This document shows positions 39,859 through 48,132 of a stretch of 64,000 nucleotides of DNA, one piece after another; the stretch's first letter is position 1; each line of letters starts with the position of its first letter. The notes under the pieces are model-generated. The model was not told the DNA's origin. It ran no database searches and saw nothing but the letters and a program-made list of their open reading frames with translations. A program made the translations under genes and the position numbers. Origin of the DNA: Nocardioides sp. Root1257 (GTDB lineage Bacteria > Actinomycetota > Actinomycetes > Propionibacteriales > Nocardioidaceae); the NCBI RefSeq assembly GCF_001425175.1, contig NZ_LMDV01000001.1, forward strand, positions 248,001-312,000, read 5' to 3'.

Positions 39859-41132
39859 TGACCGTGAACCCTCAGACTCCCCAGACCTCCCTCCCGACGA
39901 CGGACGCCCGCTGCGCCGAGTTCGCAGCCGTCTCCCGGCGCGGCCTCTTCTCGGGCGCTGTCGCGCTCGCCGGCGCGACCACGTTCGTCGGCTCGGCGGC
40001 GATCACCACGTCCGCCTCGGCCGCGACCTCGGCGCCCGCCGTGCTGGTGGTGGTCTCGCTCCGCGGCGCCGCCGACGGGCTGTCCCTGGTCGTGCCGCAC
40101 GCGGACCCGGCGTACTACCGGTCCCGACCGGGGATCGCCGTCCCGGCCGAGCGGCTGCTCGCGCGGGACGCGACCTTCGGACTGCACCCGGAGCTCGCGC
40201 CCCTGCTGCCGCTGTGGGACGCCGGCTCGCTGGCCGCGGTGCACGCCACCGGCCTCCCGGCTCCCAACCGCTCCCACTTCGCGGCGATGGAGGCCGTCGA
40301 GGACGCCGATCCCGGCTCGTCCGCCCGCAGCGGCTGGCTGAACCGGCTGATCGGCACGACCCCGGGCAGCTCGCCGCTCCAGGGGTTCAACCTCGCCGGT
40401 GGCGTGACCCCGACCTCGCTGTACGGGCCGGCCGCGACCATGTCGGCCGGCAAGGTCGACGACGTCCGGCTCCCCGGCGAGGAGGACGGCGACGGCGGCC
40501 GGCGCCGGCGCTCGCTGCGCACCCTGTGGGACCACGACCGCTCGGTGCTGGCGCGCGGGATGCGGTCGACGTACGCCGCCGTCGACGAGTTCGGCCCCGC
40601 CGAGGCGGCCGCCGACAACAGCGCGAGCTACCCCGCGACCGATCTCGGCCGCGCGCTGGCCGAGGTCGCCCGCGCCATCCGCGGCGACGTCGGCATCGAG
40701 GTGGTCACCGTCGACCACGGTGACTGGGACATGCACTCCGGGATGGGCTCCGCCGAGCAGGGCTGGATGGTCAACAACGCGCGCGCGCTCGCGGGCGCGA
40801 TCGCCGCGTTCTTCGGCGACCTGGGCGACCAGGCCGGGAAGGTCACGCTGGTGACCATCAGCGAGTTCGGCCGCCGGGTCGTCGAGAACGCCAGCGGCGG
40901 GCTCGACCACGGCTACGGCAACGTCATGTTCGTCGCCGGCGCCGGGGTGAAGGGCGGGCGCTACTACGGCAGCTGGCCCGGGCTGGGCACCGGTGACGAC
41001 GCCGACCTGCTGGTGACGACCGACTACCGCAGCGTGCTGGCCGAGATCGTCTCCCAGCGCTTCGGGGCGTCGACGGCGAAGGTCTTCCCGCGGTTCGCGC
41101 CCGAGTCGGTCGGCGTGATGACCTCGCTGTAG
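39858..41132 (+). CDS. DUF1501 family protein, Tat-exported
   Basis: A 424-residue protein with a twin-arginine signal (SRRGLFSGAVALAGA, cleavage near SASAA) and the DUF1501 domain of the alkaline-phosphatase/sulfatase superfamily: VVSLRGAADGLSLVVPH, NRSHFAAMEAVE, DHGDWDMHSGM and SEFGRRVVENASGGLDHGYG with probable metal ligands (Asp, His). Co-translated with DUF1800. Function unknown; export of a folded, metal-bound partner is inferred. Confidence 0.9.
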   Translation: MTVNPQTPQTSLPTTDARCAEFAAVSRRGLFSGAVALAGATTFVGSAAITTSASAATSAPAVLVVVSLRGAADGLSLVVPHADPAYYRSRPGIAVPAERLLARDATFGLHPELAPLLPLWDAGSLAAVHATGLPAPNRSHFAAMEAVEDADPGSSARSGWLNRLIGTTPGSSPLQGFNLAGGVTPTSLYGPAATMSAGKVDDVRLPGEEDGDGGRRRRSLRTLWDHDRSVLARGMRSTYAAVDEFGPAEAAADNSASYPATDLGRALAEVARAIRGDVGIEVVTVDHGDWDMHSGMGSAEQGWMVNNARALAGAIAAFFGDLGDQAGKVTLVTISEFGRRVVENASGGLDHGYGNVMFVAGAGVKGGRYYGSWPGLGTGDDADLLVTTDYRSVLAEIVSQRFGASTAKVFPRFAPESVGVMTSL

Positions 41133-41134
41133 AC

Positions 41135-41148
41135 AAGAACACGTTCTA
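41135..41148 (+). promoter_or_regulatory. KstR-type operator (box a)
   Basis: AAGAACACGTTCTA, one mismatch to the KstR consensus TNNAACNNGTTNNA. Its right half runs into TAGTTG (41147-41152), a probable -10 only 5 nt before the GTG of the following dehydrogenase gene. A bound repressor would cover the -10. Confidence 0.75.
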
Positions 41149-41157
41149 GTTGCCACA

Positions 41158-42216
41158 GTGGCGCTCGTGCGCGTCATCCAGTGGGCCACCGGCAGCGTCG
41201 GCAAGGCCGCCATCGAAGGCATCCTGCTCCACCCCGACCTCGAGCTCGCCGGGTGCTGGGTGCACTCCGAGAGCAAGAACGGCGTCGACGTCGGCGAGAT
41301 CCTCGGGATCGAGCCGCTCGGCGTCGCCGCGACCAGCAGCATGGACGAGATCCTCGCGATGGACGCCGACTGCGTCCTCTACTCGCCGCTGATCCCGAAC
41401 CGCGACGAGGTCGCCGCGCTGCTGCGCTCCGGCAAGAACGTCGTCACCCCGGTCGGCTGGTTCTACCCGACCGAGAAGGACGGTGCGCCGCTCGCGGCCG
41501 CCTGCCTCGAGGGCGGCACCACCCTGCACGGCACCGGCATCAACCCGGGTGGCATCACCGAGCTGCACCCGCTGATGTTCTCCGCGCTGTCCTCGGCGGT
41601 GACCTACGTCCGCGGCGAGGAGTTCTCCGACATCCGCACCTACAACGCGCCCGACGTCGTCCGCCACATCATGATGTTCGGCGGGCAGCCCGACGAGGCC
41701 ATGGGCGGTCCGATGCTCGGGCTGCTGTCAGGCGGCTTCATCCAGGCGATCCGGATGTGCCTCGACACGCTCGGCTTCTCCCCGGACGCCGAGATCCGCA
41801 CGTCCCAGGAGGTGGCGGTCGCGACCCAGCCGATCGAGACCCCGATCGGGGTCATCGAGCCCGGGCTCGTCGCCGGCCAGCGCTTCATCTGGCAGGCGTA
41901 CGTCGGGGAGACCGTCGTCGTGCACATCGCGGTCAACTGGCTGATGGGCGAGGAGCACCTGGAGCCCGCGTGGACCTTCGGTCCCGAGGGCGAGCGGTTC
42001 GAGGTCGAGGTGCAGGGCGACCCGAGCTGCTTCGTCACCATCAAGGGCTGGCAGCCCGACACCGTCGAGGAGGGTCTCGTGCGCAACCCCGGCGTGACCG
42101 CCACGGCCTTCCACTGCGTGAACTCGATCCCGTACGTCGTGGCCGCGGAGCCCGGCATCAAGACCTACCTGGACCTGCCGCTCATCGCCGGCCGGGCACA
42201 CCCCGACCTGCGCTGA
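41158..42216 (+). CDS. NAD(P)-binding dehydrogenase, dihydrodipicolinate-reductase-like, in KstR regulon
   Basis: A 352-residue protein with an N-terminal Rossmann domain (VIQWATGSVGKAAIEG, GxxGxxG-type loop) and a long C-terminal domain. It resembles the actinobacterial group annotated as dihydrodipicolinate reductase N-terminal-like or amine-dehydrogenase-like proteins; true substrate is unknown and lysine synthesis is unlikely. The KstR box directly in front points to a role in steroid breakdown, perhaps oxidation or reduction of a ring or side-chain intermediate. GTG at 41158 is preferred; a second GTG is 9 bp downstream. Confidence 0.78.
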   Translation: MALVRVIQWATGSVGKAAIEGILLHPDLELAGCWVHSESKNGVDVGEILGIEPLGVAATSSMDEILAMDADCVLYSPLIPNRDEVAALLRSGKNVVTPVGWFYPTEKDGAPLAAACLEGGTTLHGTGINPGGITELHPLMFSALSSAVTYVRGEEFSDIRTYNAPDVVRHIMMFGGQPDEAMGGPMLGLLSGGFIQAIRMCLDTLGFSPDAEIRTSQEVAVATQPIETPIGVIEPGLVAGQRFIWQAYVGETVVVHIAVNWLMGEEHLEPAWTFGPEGERFEVEVQGDPSCFVTIKGWQPDTVEEGLVRNPGVTATAFHCVNSIPYVVAAEPGIKTYLDLPLIAGRAHPDLR

Positions 42217-42237
42217 CCGGCCGCGCGGGAGCCGCGC

Positions 42238-43092
42238 TCAGTGGGCCTTCCAGGTCGCGGCCATGTCGAGGTCGCCGTGACCGTCGTCGACGGCACGCCG
42301 GAGGTGGTCCCGGATCCCGGGCAGGGCGGCGAGGTCGGTGCCGGCCTCGGCGGCGGCCGCGAGCACCAGCTCGGCGTCCTTCAGCGCACCGGACAGCGCG
42401 AACGACGGCGCCATCTCGTCGGCCAGCATCGCCGACCCCTTGAGCTGCACGTAGGGCGCATCCATCGCGCCGCCCCGGACGGCTTCGAGGAACAGCTGCG
42501 GGTCCAGCCCGAGGTCCCGCGCGAGCGCCATCGAGTCGGCCACTCCCTCCAGCACGGTGAGCACCCAGCCGTTCGCCACCAGCTTGAGCCGGGTCCCGGC
42601 GCCGGCCGGCCCCACCCACAGGGTCCGGCTCCCGATGGCGTCGAAGACCGGGGCGAGCACGGGCTGCGCGGAGTCCGGCCCGGAGGCGAGCACGACGAGC
42701 GTCCCGTCCTCGGCGGGCTTCTTGGTGCCGAGGACCGGCGCGTCGACGAACACCAGGTCGAGTTCCCTCGCCAGCGCGACGAGCTGTTCCGTGGCCTCGA
42801 CACCGACGGTCGCCGCCTGCACCCAGACCGTGCCGGGCGCCAGTCCGCCGCGGGCGGCGTCGATCGCCGCCTCGACGGAGGGTCCGTCGTACGTCATGGT
42901 CACGACGACGTCGGCGCCGTCGACCGCCTCCGCAGCGGTCTGCGCGACGGTCGCGACATCGGCGAGCGGCGCCGCTCGCTCGGGTGATCGGTTCCAGACG
43001 CGCAACGGGAGTCCGGCGGCGGCCAGGTTGCGCGCCATGCCGGCGCCCATCGTCCCGGTGCCCAGCAGTGCGACGGTCGGTCGAGAGCTCAT
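42238..43092 (-). CDS. NAD(P)-dependent beta-hydroxyacid dehydrogenase (3-hydroxyisobutyrate dehydrogenase family)
   Basis: A 284-residue enzyme: LLGTGTMGAGMARNL nucleotide loop at the N-terminus, an all-helical C-terminal domain and the catalytic lysine in GTRLKLVANGW. Family members oxidise 3-hydroxyisobutyrate, tartronate semialdehyde or reduce succinic semialdehyde-like substrates; which applies is unclear. ATG is 6 nt after a TACGGT -10 (43099-43104), leaderless. Confidence 0.87.
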   Translation of the reverse strand: MSSRPTVALLGTGTMGAGMARNLAAAGLPLRVWNRSPERAAPLADVATVAQTAAEAVDGADVVVTMTYDGPSVEAAIDAARGGLAPGTVWVQAATVGVEATEQLVALARELDLVFVDAPVLGTKKPAEDGTLVVLASGPDSAQPVLAPVFDAIGSRTLWVGPAGAGTRLKLVANGWVLTVLEGVADSMALARDLGLDPQLFLEAVRGGAMDAPYVQLKGSAMLADEMAPSFALSGALKDAELVLAAAAEAGTDLAALPGIRDHLRRAVDDGHGDLDMAATWKAH

Positions 43093-43115
43093 GCTCCGAC
43101 CGTACGAGGTCGCCC

Positions 43116-43259
43116 CTACTCGCCGACCGAGCTCAACGCCGCCCGCTCGGTGATGCGGTGGACCGCGTGGTCGACGTTGCCGACCTGGACCAGCACGCAG
43201 AACGCGGCGACCGTGACGACCAGCACCTTCGTGACGCCTTGCAGCAGTCCCTTGAACAT
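43116..43259 (-). CDS. Small membrane protein, 47 residues
   Basis: A short open frame MFKGLLQGVTKVLVVTVAAFCVLVQ..., with one hydrophobic helix (about residues 10-25) and a polar C-terminal tail ending in SSVGE. A GGGGGGTGA purine stretch lies at the proper distance before the ATG. No family recognised. It sits alone between the hydroxyacid dehydrogenase and nitronate monooxygenase genes, 113 bp after the latter's stop. Confidence 0.55.
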   Translation of the reverse strand: MFKGLLQGVTKVLVVTVAAFCVLVQVGNVDHAVHRITERAALSSVGE

Positions 43260-43373
43260 CGCGTCACCCCCCACTACTCACGACGCGTGCACCTTCGATG
43301 GTGCCACCGCACTGGAGTAGATCGGAACCGGGAACGCCGTCTTGAGGGAAGTCAGCAGAACGCTTGCAGCGAC

Positions 43374-44480
43374 CTAGCGGATCGAGTCCAGCCGCGCCAC
43401 GGTCGCCTCGAACTCGGCGACCAGGTCGGCCATCACGTCGGCGACGGGACGGACCTCGTTCATCCGGCCGACGATCTGCCCGATCGGCATCGAGATCACG
43501 TCCGGGTCGTTGGCGGCACTGATCCGGTTGTGGGCCTCGGCGACCAGGAGGTTCTGGAGGGGCATCGGCAGCGGGGCGGGCGCGCCCTCCTCGTTCCAGG
43601 CCTCGGTCCACTTGGTCTTGAGCAGCCGGGCGGGCTTGCCGGTGTAGACCCGGGTGCGGACGGTGTCGGAGGACGTCGCCCGGGTGAAGGCCGTCGTCCA
43701 CGCCTCGGAGTTCGCGGCGCCCATGAGCTGGTACTCGGTGGTGCCGAGCCAGACCGAGCCCATCCAGGCGCCCTGCGAGCCGAGCGCGAGCGAGGCCGCG
43801 ATCTGGCGCCCCGAGCCGATGCCACCGGCGCCGAGGACCGGGACGTCGGGACCGACGGCGTCGACGATGTCCGGCTGGAGCACCATGCTGGCGACCTCGC
43901 CGGTGTGGCCGCCGGCCTCGTAGCCCTGGGCGACGATGATGTCGACGCCGTTGCGCACGTGCGAGAGCGCGTGCTTCGCGGCACCGGCGAGCGCGGCGAC
44001 CTTGATGCCGTGCTCGTGGCACTTCTCGATCACGTCGACCGGCGGCGAGCCGAGCGCGTTCGCGATCAGCACCGGTCGGTGCTGCAGCGCCACGTCGAGG
44101 TGCGAGCGGGCGACCGAATGCAGCCAGCCGAGCACGCCCTCGCGGCCCTCGCCCTCCGGGAGCGGGGGTACGCCGAGCTTGAGCAGCGTCTCGTCGACGA
44201 ACTTCTTGTGCTCCTCGGGGATCATCGCGCCCAGGTCGACCGAGGTGCCCTCCGTCGGGATCTTCATCGGCATCACGATGTCGACGCCGTACGGCTTGCC
44301 GTCGGTGTTGTCGTCGAGCCAGGTCAGGACCCGCTCGAGCTCCTCGGTGTCGTTGAACCGCACGCAGCCGAGGACGCCGAGCCCGCCCGCTCGCGACACG
44401 GCGGCCGCGACGTGCTCGGACGGGGTGAACGCGAAGATCGGGTACTCGATCCCGAACTCGTCACACAGGGGGGTACGCAT
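43374..44480 (-). CDS. Nitronate monooxygenase-like flavoprotein (NAD(P)H:flavin oxidoreductase)
   Basis: A 368-residue TIM-barrel FMN protein: MRTPLCDEFGIEYPIFAF, AAAVSRAGGLGVLG, VDIIVAQGYEAGGHTG and PVLGAGGIGSGRQIAASLALG, the phosphate-binding loop. It belongs to the 2-nitropropane dioxygenase family, whose members in steroid-degrading actinobacteria are often co-regulated with sterol genes. It follows fadD19 by 30 bp with GGAAAGG before the ATG and so lies in the KstR-controlled operon. Substrate unknown. Confidence 0.85.
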   Translation of the reverse strand: MRTPLCDEFGIEYPIFAFTPSEHVAAAVSRAGGLGVLGCVRFNDTEELERVLTWLDDNTDGKPYGVDIVMPMKIPTEGTSVDLGAMIPEEHKKFVDETLLKLGVPPLPEGEGREGVLGWLHSVARSHLDVALQHRPVLIANALGSPPVDVIEKCHEHGIKVAALAGAAKHALSHVRNGVDIIVAQGYEAGGHTGEVASMVLQPDIVDAVGPDVPVLGAGGIGSGRQIAASLALGSQGAWMGSVWLGTTEYQLMGAANSEAWTTAFTRATSSDTVRTRVYTGKPARLLKTKWTEAWNEEGAPAPLPMPLQNLLVAEAHNRISAANDPDVISMPIGQIVGRMNEVRPVADVMADLVAEFEATVARLDSIR

Positions 44481-44510
44481 GTCTGCCTTTCCGAGGCCGA
44501 GAGGAACGCG

Positions 44511-46172
44511 TCAGACGCGGGTGGGGTCGACGGTCGCAGCCTTCGCGGCGAAGCCCGCGAGCGCGAGCTCCTTGGCCGCGGGGTACTGCGCCTTGCCGGC
44601 GGCGTTGCGCGGCACCTGGTCGACGAGGGTGAGGGTGCGCGGCAGCTTGTAGCCGGACAGGTGCGCGCGCAGGTAGCTGCGCAGCTCCTCCAGCTCGAGG
44701 GACTCCCCCTCGCGCAGCTCGACGACGGCGGCCACGGCCTGCCCGTACTTCTCGTCCGGGATGCCGACCACGAGCACGTCGTACACGGCCGGGTGGCCCT
44801 TGATCGCCATCTCGACCTCCTCGGGGTAGACCTTCTCGCCGCCGGTGTTGACGCAGTTGGAGCCGCGACCGAGCAGCGTGACCCGGTGGCCCTCCTCGAT
44901 CCGCGCGAAGTCGCCCGGCACCGAGTAGCGCTCGCCGTCGATGACCAGGAAGGTCGCTGCCGACTTGGCCTCGTCCTTGTAGTAGCCGAGCGGCACCGAG
45001 CCGCCGCGCCCGAGCCGGCCGACCTTGCCGATGTCGGTGTCGGGGTCGAGCAGCTGGTTGTTCTCGTCGAGCACGACGCCGCTCGCGGCGAGCCCGACGA
45101 CGGGGCCGTCGGTGGAGATGTTGTTGGCGTCCGCCATGCCCATCCCCTGGAAGCCGGTCTCGGTCGCGCCGACCGAGTCGGTGAAGACGGAGTTCGGGAA
45201 GGCCGCCATCCAGCGCGCCTTCACCGGCGGGCTGAAGATCGCCGCACTGCTGGAGATCGCGAACAGGTTCGAGGCGTCGTACGGCGTGCCGCTCTCGGCC
45301 TTGGCCTCGTAGGCCTCGATGAGCGGGCGGGCCATGGCGTCGCCGGTCATGAAGATCAGCTGGATCTTGTCGGCCTCGATGATCTCCCAGGTCCGCACCG
45401 GGTCGAACTTCGCCTCGAGGATCGTCAGGTGGCCGGCGAAGAGGTGCATGAGCAGACCGGACTGCGCGCCGCCGTGCATGAGCGGGCTGAGGGGGAACGT
45501 CGCCATCCGCGGGTCGGTCGCCTGGCCGGACTGGCTGAACTCCTCGAGCAGGTCGCCGGTGTAGAAGTCGGTGCCGCCGCCGAGCACGCGCCACCAGTCC
45601 TCCTGGCGCCACATGACGCCCTTCGGGAAGCCGGTGGTGCCGCCGGTGTAGATGATGTGGATGTCGTCGCCGCTGCGCTCCCCGAAGTCGCGCTCGGCGC
45701 TCTGGCCGGCGATCGCGTCGTCGTAGTGGACGCCGCCGTACGACGAGAAGTCGGACGCGTCCGACGGGTCGAGCGAGTCGTCGACGACGACCGCGACCTT
45801 CAGCTTCTCGTGGTTGTCCCAGATCGCCGCGACCAGCGGCGCGTAGGAGCGCTCGTGGATGACCGCGACCACGTCGGCATTCTCGAAGAGGTAGTTGAGC
45901 TCGCCCTCGACGTAGCGGTAGTTGACGTTGATCATCACGGCGCGGATCTTGACGATCGCCAGCATCGCGACGACGTGCTCGATGCTGTTCTTCGCGTAGA
46001 TCGCCACGTGGTCGCCCGGTCCCACCCCCTGTGCGCTCAGGTAGTGCGCCAGCCGGTTGGCATCGGCCTCCAGCTCGGCGTAGGTCACGACCCGGTCGCC
46101 GAACTTCAGGGCGGCGTTGTCGGGCGCGGCGTCGACGGCGTGTTCGAAGAGATCAGCGATGTTGTGAGCCAC
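44511..46172 (-). CDS. fadD19: Steroid side-chain CoA ligase FadD19
   Basis: A 553-residue acyl-adenylating enzyme: P-loop YTGGTTGFPKG at 175-185, EKVYPEEVE near the hinge and the catalytic lysine about residue 527 (NAAGKAQY). The sequence around ERDFGERSGDD...GTTGFPKGVMWR and the VNYRYVEGELNYLF block matches mycobacterial FadD19, the ligase that activates C26 (and C24-branched) sterol acids. It is divergent from echA19, exactly as in mycobacteria, with a KstR box between. GTG at 46172 lies 6 nt after TAGTCT (leaderless). Confidence 0.9.
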   Translation of the reverse strand: MAHNIADLFEHAVDAAPDNAALKFGDRVVTYAELEADANRLAHYLSAQGVGPGDHVAIYAKNSIEHVVAMLAIVKIRAVMINVNYRYVEGELNYLFENADVVAVIHERSYAPLVAAIWDNHEKLKVAVVVDDSLDPSDASDFSSYGGVHYDDAIAGQSAERDFGERSGDDIHIIYTGGTTGFPKGVMWRQEDWWRVLGGGTDFYTGDLLEEFSQSGQATDPRMATFPLSPLMHGGAQSGLLMHLFAGHLTILEAKFDPVRTWEIIEADKIQLIFMTGDAMARPLIEAYEAKAESGTPYDASNLFAISSSAAIFSPPVKARWMAAFPNSVFTDSVGATETGFQGMGMADANNISTDGPVVGLAASGVVLDENNQLLDPDTDIGKVGRLGRGGSVPLGYYKDEAKSAATFLVIDGERYSVPGDFARIEEGHRVTLLGRGSNCVNTGGEKVYPEEVEMAIKGHPAVYDVLVVGIPDEKYGQAVAAVVELREGESLELEELRSYLRAHLSGYKLPRTLTLVDQVPRNAAGKAQYPAAKELALAGFAAKAATVDPTRV

Positions 46173-46182
46173 GCCGCGAGAC

Positions 46183-46196
46183 TAGAACACGTTCTT
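46183..46196. promoter_or_regulatory. KstR-type operator (box b), between fadD19 and echA19
   Basis: TAGAACACGTTCTT. On the minus strand it overlaps the fadD19 -10 (TAGTCT, 46179-46184); on the plus strand it lies in the -35 area of the echA19 promoter, whose -10 is TAGGCT (46206-46211). One repressor dimer can therefore block both genes. Confidence 0.85.
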
Positions 46197-46217
46197 GTTC
46201 TTGGCTAGGCTCCGCCC

Positions 46218-47033
46218 ATGACCGACGCTGCCACCGACTCCGGGACCTCGTCCGCTCCGCACTGCCTCGTCGAGCAGGACGGCCACAAGCTGATCGTCAC
46301 CATGAACCGGCCGGAGGCGCGCAACGCCCTCTCCGGCGAGATGATGGCGATCATGGAGGAGGCCTGGGACCGGGTGAACTCCGACCCGGAGATCCGGGTC
46401 TGCATCCTCACCGGCGCCGGTGGCTTCTTCTGCGCGGGCATGGACCTCAAGGCGGCGACCAAGCGCTCGCCCGACGAGAGCTTCAAGTCCGGCTTCGACC
46501 CCCGCGTCATCAAGGGCCTGCTCAAGGGCTTCCGGCTGACCAAGCCGCTGATCGCCGCGGTCGAGGGCCCGGCCGTCGCCGGCGGCACCGAGATCCTCCA
46601 GGGCACCGACATCCGGATCGCCGGCGAGTCCGCCCGGTTCGGCGTCGCCGAGGCGAAGTGGAGCCTCTACCCGATGGGCGGCTCCGCCGTACGCCTCCCC
46701 CGGCAGATCCCCTACACCGTCGCCCTCGACCTGCTCCTGACCGGCCGTCTGGTCAAGGCACCGGAGGCCAAGGAGATCGGCCTGATCGGCCACGTCGTCC
46801 CCGACGGCGAGGCGCTCGCGAAGGCGCACGAGATCGCCGACCTGATCTGCGCCAACGGCCCGCTCGCCGTCCAGGCCATCCTCAAGACCGTCCGCGACTC
46901 CGAGGGCAAGCACGAGGAGGACTGCTGGGCCGACGACGCCGTCGTCGGCAAGGCCGTCTTCGCCTCCGAGGACGCCAAGGAAGGCCCGCGCGCCTTCGCC
47001 GAGAAGCGGACGCCGCAGTTCCAGGGGCGCTGA
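46218..47033 (+). CDS. echA19: Steroid enoyl-CoA hydratase EchA19
   Basis: A 271-residue crotonase. The oxyanion-hole stretch [30 protein letters not shown] with candidate catalytic Glu and [16 protein letters not shown] match mycobacterial EchA19, which hydrates the side-chain enoyl-CoA in sterol breakdown; C-terminus [10 protein letters not shown] is also shared. ATG is 6 nt after TAGGCT, leaderless. Divergent partner of fadD19. Confidence 0.92.
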   Translation: MTDAATDSGTSSAPHCLVEQDGHKLIVTMNRPEARNALSGEMMAIMEEAWDRVNSDPEIRVCILTGAGGFFCAGMDLKAATKRSPDESFKSGFDPRVIKGLLKGFRLTKPLIAAVEGPAVAGGTEILQGTDIRIAGESARFGVAEAKWSLYPMGGSAVRLPRQIPYTVALDLLLTGRLVKAPEAKEIGLIGHVVPDGEALAKAHEIADLICANGPLAVQAILKTVRDSEGKHEEDCWADDAVVGKAVFASEDAKEGPRAFAEKRTPQFQGR

Positions 47034-47054
47034 GCCCTCGGCCCTCCCGGGACG

Positions 47055-47145
47055 ACGTTTGGTCCCCAAGCGCACGTGGGAGCGTTCCCGGTCTGCGCTT
47101 GGTGACCAAACGTGTGCGGCCGATCTGCGGTTGGTGACCAAACGT
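47055..47145. repeat. Dispersed copy of the TTGGTGACCAA palindrome family
   Basis: Left arm 47055-47074 and right arm 47094-47113 form a 20-bp inverted repeat with one mismatch; a second TTGGTGACCAA unit with GATCTGCGG in front follows at 47122-47145. The sequence is close to that of the 123-bp repeats at 14151-14519, 33 kb away. It lies between echA19 and the CE7 esterase and may serve as a bidirectional mRNA end. Confidence 0.8.
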
Positions 47146-47163
47146 CGGCCCCGGAGCCGGCGA

Positions 47164-48132
47164 CTACCGCCCCAGCACCGCCGCCAGCCACGCCAGCTGG
47201 CGGGACCGCTGGAAGGCATCGCCACCCTCGTGGTCGTTGAACTCGTAGACCTCGATCTCCTTCTCGCCGGCGTACCAGTTGTACGCCGCGAAGACCGTCG
47301 ACGGCGGGCAGGTGAGGTCCATCAGGGCGACCGACCAGAGCGCGGGTGCGGTGGCGAGCCGGCCGAGGACGGCGGCGTCGACGTACGACAGCGTCGCGAA
47401 GGTCTGCTCCACGCGGTCACGGTGCGCGGCGAGGTAGCGGACCAGCTCGCCGTACGGCTCGGCCGGCGACACGGAGACGGCCCGGCGGAAGTCGCAGAGG
47501 AACGGCACGTCGCACAGCACGGCCGCCACGGAGGAGGGAGCCAGGGCAGCGACGGAGGTCGAGATCCCGCCGCCCTGGCTCCCTCCCGCCACGGCCACCC
47601 GAGATGGGTCGACCAGGTGGTGACCGCGCAGCACCTCGAGCGCGGCCACGGCGTCCGCGTAGACGCGCCGGTAGTAGTAGGTGTGCGGGTCCTCGATCCC
47701 GCGGGTGAGGAAGCCGGGCTGCGCGGCGCCGGAGCCGGCCGGGTCGCCGGTCGCGCCGGTCGTCCAGCCGCTCCCCTGCCCGCGTGTGTCGACCACGAGG
47801 TGCGCGTAGCCGGCGCACGCCCAGAAGACGTGCTCGTGCGGCAGCCCGCGCCCGCCGTTGTAGCCCTGGTACTGGACCACCCCCGGCAGCGGACCGGTGC
47901 GCAGCGCGGCGGCGGGCAGGTGCAACCAGGCCCGGACCGGGTCGCCGTCGAAGCCGGCCAGCGTCACGTCGTACGTCTCCACGGCGACGAGCCCGGAGTC
48001 GACCCGGGTCAGGGTCGGCGCCGCCGTGCCGATCCGGGCGAGCGTGCCCGCCCAGAACTCCTCCAGGTCGTCGGGTACGGCGAGGTGCGGCCGGTAGGCC
48101 CGCGCCTCGGCGAGCGGCAGGTCGACGTGCAT
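47164..48132 (-). CDS. Acetylxylan esterase / cephalosporin-C deacetylase (CE7)
   Basis: A 322-residue alpha/beta hydrolase of carbohydrate esterase family 7. The family RGQ motif is at 117-119, the nucleophile Ser185 is in GGSQGGG, and Asp272 and His301 complete the triad. It removes acetyl groups from sugars or xylo-oligosaccharides. No signal peptide, so it acts on imported substrates. Last gene of the LacI locus, coupled to the beta-glucosidase by TGATG. Confidence 0.9.
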   Translation of the reverse strand: MHVDLPLAEARAYRPHLAVPDDLEEFWAGTLARIGTAAPTLTRVDSGLVAVETYDVTLAGFDGDPVRAWLHLPAAALRTGPLPGVVQYQGYNGGRGLPHEHVFWACAGYAHLVVDTRGQGSGWTTGATGDPAGSGAAQPGFLTRGIEDPHTYYYRRVYADAVAALEVLRGHHLVDPSRVAVAGGSQGGGISTSVAALAPSSVAAVLCDVPFLCDFRRAVSVSPAEPYGELVRYLAAHRDRVEQTFATLSYVDAAVLGRLATAPALWSVALMDLTCPPSTVFAAYNWYAGEKEIEVYEFNDHEGGDAFQRSRQLAWLAAVLGR

